Source of the DNA: Populus alba
Taxonomy: Eukaryota > Streptophyta > Magnoliopsida > Malpighiales > Salicaceae
Reading direction: 5' to 3'
Length of the DNA stretch: 64,000 bases
Assembly (NCBI RefSeq): GCF_005239225.2
Contig: NC_133300.1
Location: forward strand, 1,350,848 to 1,414,847
Part shown: positions 56,872-64,000 of the stretch, in pieces
How the letters are laid out: each line of letters opens with the position of its first letter
How positions within the stretch are numbered: the stretch's first letter is position 1
Position numbers and translations under genes: made by a program
The notes under the pieces: generated by a model
Databases searched by the model: none
What the model was told of the DNA's origin: nothing
Seen by the model: only the letters and a program-made list of their open reading frames with translations

Positions 56872-57937
56872 CATGCAAATCATTACGTTTCATTTTTCAT
56901 GACCAGGAAAGTATAGAGAAGTTAGCAGCAGCAAGCAAGAACCCTGAACTCATAAACCACACCAATATCAGAAATGCGTGGAGTCATTGGCAAAAAGTAA
57001 AAACAAATAATGAGATAAGCAAGAGTTGGTCAAGTATTATAAGACATCAAAATACATAGACATCCTTTCCCTGTATTATTCCAGAGGTACAGATTATAGG
57101 AGTTTACTTGGCCACCCTTCTATCAAAAAATTCTAGCTACGAGCTTCATATATTAGTGACTTAGTTGCAAAGCAGGGGAGTCTGTGAAAACATTACAATA
57201 GCATTTGCTCTGAGTAACTTATACGCATGTTCTGTAATTGACAAAGAAAAGAAGAGAAATCCTTTCAATATATGAAAATGCAACGAGTTAACCTTATCTC
57301 ACACTGCAATATATACTCTACAGTATTCATTGACCAATGCAAGTGCCAGCAGAAGCTGTCTATATGATTTTGGATGTAGAGAGGTCAACAAAACATTCAA
57401 CTTTATGCTGAGAATCTAGGAAACCATGAACCATTGTGGCTAATTGATTTTTGTCTACTGCTTTTCAACTTTAAGATCACTATCATTTCAACCCTGTAGA
57501 AGTATAGAAGGCCCAAATCCAACACCATTCATTTAAGTTCAGTTGCAACTCGAGTTTTAAATTGAAACACGTATGCTCATAGCAATAGATTAACCTTGAA
57601 ATTAAAAGCGGAACAAGCTTCATGCAGCCATCCAAGAGGTCATCATCAAAAGAAGAGATTACACAAGAAATTCCAACAAAAATTACTTCCCAGCACTTTA
57701 TGTTCCCTCAAGTTTGCTTCTCGTGAGAAACACATTTTGATACTTGATGTTGCCTCATGGCAATCCTGCTGATTTTAATTAACCCTTTGTCATTCTCCTT
57801 TTCTTTCATATAAATAAAAAATTTAATATTTTGCAGCACCTGCACATACATTTTGTCGACTATTCTTTTCCGTGAGTCAGGCCGCAATTGAATTCTCCAA
57901 TCACCCGTGTCCATGACAGGTTCTCAACCCTGGGCAG
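56872..57937 (-). pseudogene. MED15 copy D: 5' fragment (exon 1 and intron 1)
   Basis: Matches copy B 38394-39425, which is intron 1 and most of exon 1. Exon 1 (about 57850-57930) reads VMDTGDWRIQLRPDSRKRIV on the minus strand, lacking the first Met region. The rest of the gene is missing. It abuts an RLP chimera. Confidence 0.8.
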
Positions 57938-57959
57938 TAATTGATTCTGCCTTGGGGGT

Positions 57960-58410
57960 GCTGGGGATTGGGGGTTAGGGGACTGGGTTCTCAACGCATC
58001 TTTGTTTCTACCTTTTAAAGAATTGCAAAGTCTTGATTTGAAGGCTAATGAATTAGTTGGGTGCCTTTGAGAATCAAGGTTGGTTCATATTATTGTGTTA
58101 TACTAAAATTAAAAATGATGAAATGGCTGCTGTTTAACGCTACTTATTTTGCTTTGATATTTCTCTTGCAGGCTTCGGAGTGTTGAAGCCTTGTACGTAT
58201 TAATTTTCGCAAGTTCTCCAACTTCAGAAGATCTTAGCATGGGAGTACTGAATTTGTTGTGGTTGCTGGTGGAGGAATAAGTGGTTTGCTTCTTGCATTC
58301 TTGGCCCAAAATTGTGTTAGTTCGAAACTTGTCGGCAATTTTCTTGAACGTGTCCAGCTAATGGGTGTTTAATGTGTTGACCTCATAGCTTAGCCTTATT
58401 GTTGATCGTT
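57960..58410 (+). pseudogene. RLP chimera: exon 1 end joined to the 3' end, with a GxGxxG tail
   Basis: 57980-58078 matches the end of RLP exon 1 (VLNASLFLPFKELQSLDLKA), then an intron (acceptor TCTCTTGCAG near 58171) and a few bases of exon 2. The next block, TTTTCGCAAGTTCTCCAACT at about 58204, is the last few codons of the RLP (RKFSNFRR). All LRRs and the membrane span are deleted. After this, one frame at about 58246-58371 reads EFVVVAGGGISGLLLAFLAQ, a dinucleotide-binding-like motif, for about 40 codons before a stop. The origin of that part is unknown. Confidence 0.6.
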
Positions 58411-59865
58411 TCAATAGAGAAGTTTTGTAACTATATTTACCTGTGGAATCCTAAGTCTGTCTTGTTTAATTACTTTGTTTTCTCTATTAGTATTATTTTT
58501 TTTGCATTGACCATCATGCTGGAGTATTCTGATCAAAAAGTTAACAATGATATATTCCATCTTCAAGTTTAGTTTCTCATTGATCTCTTCCTAATTTAAC
58601 ATAAAAAATGAGAAAACTATAGAGAAAACTCCTCCTAAACCTGTCATGACCAACTCTTTGAACTTGTTTCAAGATGTATGCACCACATAGACATATATCC
58701 TTTAATGATGAAGACCTATTGCTTAAATCAAAATTTTATAAACAATATTTTTTTATTAAAAGATATATCGATGAAAAGATAATAAATTGTATCTTGGTGC
58801 ATAATTATTCGAATATTAATATGCTATCTCTTAAGATTATATTATTATAAAAAAGCTCGAGATTCATATTTATATTTATATAAAAATAATAATATCATTT
58901 TGACACACACAAAATTAGGTTGATTTAAATTGAACTGGTAAAAAAACCATGATATAAATTTTATCTCAGATTCTCAGGGTCTAACGAGGATTCTTTGGAA
59001 AAAATTATGGAAACCCACCAGTATGCATAAGGAAATCACCAGGAAATTACTAATCTTGGCCAGTAGTGCTATAAAGGCGAGAAAGTGGTATATCCACTTT
59101 CTCATCAATTACGACAATAATTGACTCCTAGTCAATATGGTCCACACAAATTGTTTGGTGAGATTACATTGCAACAAAACTAATTTGAATATTTTTAATG
59201 TGGATAAAACTATTAAATGCTGTAGTGAGGTAACATTAAGTTTTTTTTTTAATTTTAAGATAAAAAAAACATTATATTTGGAAAGGTTTCGGATTAATTA
59301 AATAGGTTATGAAAATATAATTGCTTAGTGGTATAGATCATGAAAATATGATTGCTTAGTGGTTGTTTAATGGTATAGAAGTATCAGGTTAAAAATTAGA
59401 AAAATAAAGTTAGAAGTTGTTAGTTTAAGTATTTTACAGGTGCTGCTGTTTGATCCAAAAAATGATTTGAATAGATACAGTTTTTTACCCAAATTTCATA
59501 CATAGGAAAAGCTTGTTCTCTCTGGTTTTTAATACCATAAACGGTGCATTAATCCAGTTTTCATAGAAATAGCTATGATGAAAATAGTAAAGAATACGTG
59601 GACTATCTGTCAATAATGCCCAGGAATAATTTCGGGGATTTTTATAAATTATATAAAAGGAATTGCTATCTGAATTATATATGTGGATGAAAAGGTAATT
59701 GAGACTAATTTACAACCCAAAAAGCATAATAGAATTCTGAATGTTCTAGGAGCTATGATTAGTTTATTAGGTAGCATGTAGTTAACAAATTATTGTAGTT
59801 AAGTGTTGGAGGGATTTTAACAGGTTATATGCTTGCGAAATGGTTTTTTGAACTAAGATTTCAGA
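58411..59865. other. Intergenic DNA with an RLP promoter relic
   Basis: No gene seen. About 59060-59205 (TATATCCACTTTCTCATCAA, CTAATTTGAATATTTTT) matches RLP upstream DNA at 21885 and 22170-22260. The rest is AT-rich. Confidence 0.5.
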
Positions 59866-60258
59866 CCAGGCAAAGTATAGAGAAGTTAGTAGCAGCGAGC
59901 AGGAACCCTGAACTTACAAACCACATAGTTAGTATCAGTATAAAAAATGTTAGTATCAGAAACAAATAATGACATGAGCAAGTGTCGGTCAAGTAATATA
60001 CAGCATCAAAATACATAGACATCAAATAGTAATTTTCTTGGACTGGAAGAACCCTTCATTTATGGCTATGCTCCAAGATATACAAGTGAATAAGTTGCAA
60101 AACAGGGGAGTCTCTGTGAAAACATTACAATAGCATTTACTCTGAGTAAGAACACCTCCATGCATGTGCTGTAATTGACAAAGAAAAGCAGAGAAATCCT
60201 TTCAATTTATGAAAATGCAATGAGTTAACCTTATCTCACACTGCAATATATACTCTAC
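59866..60258 (-). pseudogene. MED15 copy E: intron 1 fragment
   Basis: Matches copy B about 38425-38782 and the same part of copies C and D (GACCAGGCAAAGTATAGAG, TTATCTCACACTGCAATATA). Only intron sequence is present, so it marks a rearrangement and has no coding value. It ends at a (TA)n run. Confidence 0.65.
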
Positions 60259-60284
60259 AATATATATATATATATATATTAGGC

Positions 60285-60640
60285 GTAGTTTCATGAATCC
60301 TTTCCATTAGATATTCAATAATTTATATATTCTTTTTGGAGAAGTAACTCATTTTCACACCCTTGTTGTAGTTTTCTATTTATTTTCACACCCCAGTTGC
60401 CACCTGCTTTTCTTTCCAATCACGCACACAGATAGTGCAGAAAAGCACTACGACAATAGTTGACTCCCAGTCAATACGGTCTACGCAATTTGTTTAGTGA
60501 AGTCTTAAGTTGTTGGTGAGGTTACATGCCAACAAAACTAATTTGAATATTTTTCCCAACCTGGCGAATTGACCAAGTGCTAAACAATAAAATAAAATAA
60601 TATTCAAATCTCAAAACACGGAACCTGCACAAGATATGCA
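60285..60640 (+). repeat. Third copy of the RLP upstream region
   Basis: Matches 22005-22340 with small gaps (GAAGTAACTCATTTTCACACC, CACGCACACAGATAGTGCA, CAATACGG, CCAACAAAACTAATTTGAA). No RLP coding sequence follows. Confidence 0.75.
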
Positions 60641-60684
60641 GATAAAGTCATGGAAATGACCAAAGTGTTATAAAAGAGTGTCTT

Positions 60685-60890
60685 GGGAACTTACAGTAGA
60701 TTTCGTTGGAACTCTTGTCTCAGGACAGTAGCATAGCTTCTTGAATCTCCGTTTCTAATCGGAACAGGGGAGCAACGAGAAGCTTGGAGTGGTCGCAGAT
60801 TGTCTTTCTTTTGCTCATGAGGTTGCCTGTCGAAACGCAGAAGATTTGCCCGCAGCTTGTAGGAATCAAACCAAAGCTCCTTTTAAGAAA
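60685..60890 (-). pseudogene. Possible LINE ORF1-like fragment
   Basis: On the minus strand the sequence reads YKLRANLLRFDRQPHEQKK and later DSRSYATVLRQEF. This order (LRxNLxRFxR, then SYAxVLR) resembles the RRM-type gag of plant L1 LINEs. It is short, and the assignment is from memory only. No reverse transcriptase is nearby. Confidence 0.35.
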
Positions 60891-63800
60891 ATTTAATGAC
60901 CAAAAGGAAGAAAATCATAAAATTCTGCCTTGTGTTTAAAAGAAACACCTCCCTTCTGTTTCCTGAACATGTCAGGTCATATTTTTGGCTGCAAATCTTG
61001 TATCCCTAGCGATCACTCCTCTTTTTTAATTCCTGTGTGCTATTGTTTTAGATCTATATATCACAGGGAATGTATAAAATGAAATTAATAAAAGAATCGG
61101 GAATGGACTTTGGTTTCTTACAATCAATTTTCTTCAGAGTTCACAGCTATGACAATAAGCTACCAAAGACAAACATGTTCTTGAAAAATTTTGTAAACAA
61201 ACTTAAATCATCTGTAACATTTACAGACTCTTATGTAGATATCTTATTGGTTGGGATTTACAATTTACAATTTCTAATTTATAAAACCAGGAGTAAATCA
61301 CATCTAATACAGTTCGTCAAAGGTTTCCCTGTCAAAATGGAGTTCCTGGTGGGTTCTTGGACACATGCAAGCACATTGCAAAGGCTCCAGAATTCACAAA
61401 TCTTCTGATGGAATGCCCGCTGGCTATCCCATGCTATAGCTGGCTATATGTGAGGCCTTAATTTGCCTAGGGCCATATGATCCACACATAATAATTTCTA
61501 TTTAAACTATTTTTATAAAAAAAATAAAACAATCATTTAATTCTTCTTTATAATTTGATATATGATAACTTGATTTATTTGATATGTAAGATTTAATGAT
61601 TTGATGTTTTAAAGAGTACCTTTGATTTATTTTTAATGTATTGTTGAAGAATTTTTATATAGTGTTTAGGCTTGATCTAATATAATTTTATTTTTTGTAA
61701 ACTTCAAGTGTAGATAAAAAAAACTTAAAAGTTTTTGAAAAAGCTTCCTTGCTTGGAATTTTAGTTTGTAGCAATGGCCTTCTATAGTTTGTAAATAAAA
61801 TGACGAAATTTGAGAGAATTAATTTTTCTAGAAATTTATAGGATATAATTAATAACTTGACTTTAATTTAAAAGGATTAATGGACATCATAACATTTCAA
61901 CTAATATATATATATAGGAACTGCATGGCCACAAAAAAAAAAAAAGAGTAAGTATTTTTAATATTTTAGCTAACCAATGCCGACTTGGATCATTGATGAG
62001 TTGTTTATATTGGATGTAAATATATTTCAAACAATTATCCACATCCAAATTAAGTTAAGGGTATGTTTTATAAAAATTAAATTTTTGACGACCCTCCTTA
62101 ATTTTCAATTGAAATCTTGACGGATGACACAATAAGTATGTATCATTTTGTGACAATATTAGAGTAAGGTAAAACTATAGAGAAAGTGAAGAAAATATTA
62201 GAGCAAAAGACATTTTTCCAACCCACTAATCAATTCCTTCAAAGAGGAAGATTCTCTATTTCTTGAAAGGCTAATTTTGCACTATTTTTTTCTTGCGGAA
62301 TGCATTCACACTACATTTAAAATTTAGGAAAACTAAATCTATGATTTTTTTTTAAATTAATTTTATTGTTATTTTTTTATCATCCCATATATACCTTAAG
62401 TAAACCTTACTTTTAATTATTTCGATGAATAAAATATTTAGTAAAATCACTTTAATTATTCTTTCAATCTTCCCGTGTGATTCACTGCTTGGTGATTCTA
62501 AAGTCGCCTATTTAAACTTTAGCACATTATACAACTAAATTTATTCTTTCACTCGGTATTTATTATATATTAAATTCGTTAATCGTTAGAAATACAAAAG
62601 AGAAAAAGACAACTATAAAATATATTTATAACCAGAAAAGTTAGTGATTAATAAATTATCTTTGCTAGTTTTGTTATAAAGTTAGTGATTAATTCTGTTT
62701 TATTTTTAATTTTTGAACTATAAAAATATAGATAAGTTTAAAATAAATATCTTTTTACAATAGTTTTTAAGTAAAATTTGTACTTTTAAAATAAAATATA
62801 TATAAAAACATGTTTTTTATGTTCCCTCTACTTTTGTATTTTTATATCATGGTAATTAAATGTTGCCTGGTTAACATAACACTAAATCATAAAAAAAAAA
62901 ATTAATTGTGGAATGGCATGGTAGTTGGATCTATTTTTTTTTATGTGTGATTAAATTAATTATTTCGATAAATGAAAAATGTATTCGGGGACAAATAAAA
63001 AAATAATTTTATTGCTAGAGAGGCATGGGAGCCTTTTAATATTTTGCAAAGGCATTGGAACACGATGCCAAGGAAATGTAAGATATTCTCATCATTTCGA
63101 AGAAAATTCTATATCATGGAAATCAATGCAGATGGCAGTATATAGTCTCAGGGACCATCTCACATGGCAAATTCTTATCCATTTTACTTGTTGATTGTGT
63201 TATAAAATATAGACTTTTTAAAAAGAAAAAGAAAAAGACTTATTGTCATGACAATAACAATAAGTATTTTAGAAATAATATCATTTGTGATTTATTTTAT
63301 CAATGATATTGTTTGATTTTTTCATTACCGTCAAGATTAAGGCATGATTTTCCACATGTTATTTCTATAAAGAAAGTAGTAAGTCTTCTTTATCCATCAT
63401 CGTAATGAAAGTAGCGTTAACCTTTGATTCAAATTCTTAATACCTTTGGTTTCTTAAGAAAAATGTCATATATAAAACATTCATTCGCATCTAAATTGAA
63501 ACATTCACAAATTGATATAATAGTTATTAATATTTATTTTAATATTTATAAAATAAAATATTTTAATAATTAATTAATATTGTTAAGCCATATATATTTT
63601 TATGGTTTTTTTTAATTTCATCTTTAATATTGAGTTTTCTTATCCCGATCTCATGATCCGGGGCGAAGACCTGGTGGGTTTAACTTGAGTTTTTTTTTAA
63701 GACATATATTATGTTATTACTTCCTCCCCTGTCTTGTATATACTGTCCTCTGTTTTTCTTTTATGCTAGCTATAGCCTCTAATTTTAACTTTAGCACCTT

Positions 63801-64000
63801 TCTATAATAATACTCGATTATTATAAAAAAAAAAATAAAAAAAAGTAGAAGCAGAAATAACTCGACAATTTCTCTAATGTGCAAAGGAGTGTTTGACGTG
63901 CTAAGGATATAGAGCCTTCCTTCTCTCCTTCTGATCAATCGTCTTGGAGGGCCTATGTTCTTGCCTTGATCAAGACTCCTATCTTATTTTAGTTATTCAA
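60891..64000. other. AT-rich intergenic DNA, no gene recognised
   Basis: The longest frame, at 61070-61408 (+, 112 codons, ATG start), shows no domain I recognise and has an AT-rich composition. Others (62979-63194, 63717-63938) also look spurious. Numerous poly-A and poly-T runs are present. Confidence 0.55.

Noticed and set aside
63717..63938. Minus-strand hydrophobic open frame
   Set aside because: Low-complexity AT-rich DNA giving Phe/Ile/Leu runs, with no signal peptide or family likeness.

Overview
The window is nuclear DNA from a flowering plant. It has spliced genes with GT-AG introns, receptor-like proteins and kinases, Mediator subunit 15 sequence, and abundant plant transposons (Ty1/copia with an initiator-Met tRNA primer site, CACTA, PIF/Harbinger-like, other terminal-inverted-repeat elements, non-autonomous LTR elements). 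The style of the receptor-like protein and of the repeats suggests a woody eudicot, most likely Salicaceae (Populus or Salix). That placement is inference from remembered family sequences, not a database result.

Layout. 1-3534: a Ty1/copia element with near-identical LTRs and a large internal deletion that removes protease and part of gag and integrase. 4870-6235: the best candidate for an intact gene, a two-exon membrane pseudokinase of the BIR-like receptor kinase family that has lost its leucine-rich repeats. 6236-11314: AT-rich intergenic DNA with a 345-bp tandem duplication, microsatellites, a 1.1-kb PIF/Harbinger-like element carrying very large palindromes, and a roughly 137-bp tandem array. 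11315-20271: a nearly 9-kb decayed CACTA element with two transposase-type transcription units.

20272-28100: relics of a receptor-like protein (RLP) locus. There is a fragment, then a full-length but multiply broken RLP pseudogene (22423-27507), then an antisense scrap of a UDP-glycosyltransferase. 28300-57940: an amplified, broken family of MED15-like sequences, all on the minus strand. Three large copies (A 28302-31143, B 34704-40130, C 46160-52155) and two 5' fragments (D, E) are interleaved with transposons. One transposon carries a captured host-gene fragment. Another, a recently inserted non-autonomous LTR element with identical 470-bp LTRs, lies just upstream of copy C. 57960-64000: an RLP chimera, further RLP promoter copies, a possible LINE fragment and AT-rich DNA with no recognised gene.

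How the parts fit. The MED15 copies share lesions and an inserted LTR fragment, so their duplication order can be partly read. Copy C keeps an intact KIX module (exons 1-3) and an uninterrupted Q-rich exon, but the exon linking them is missing. Its splicing is therefore predicted to give a KIX-only protein of about 121 residues, which is the most interesting functional possibility here. The RLP and pseudokinase genes are both cell-surface immune-type genes that have been truncated or broken. Overall this is a rapidly rearranging, transposon-rich region producing truncated versions of signalling and transcription genes.
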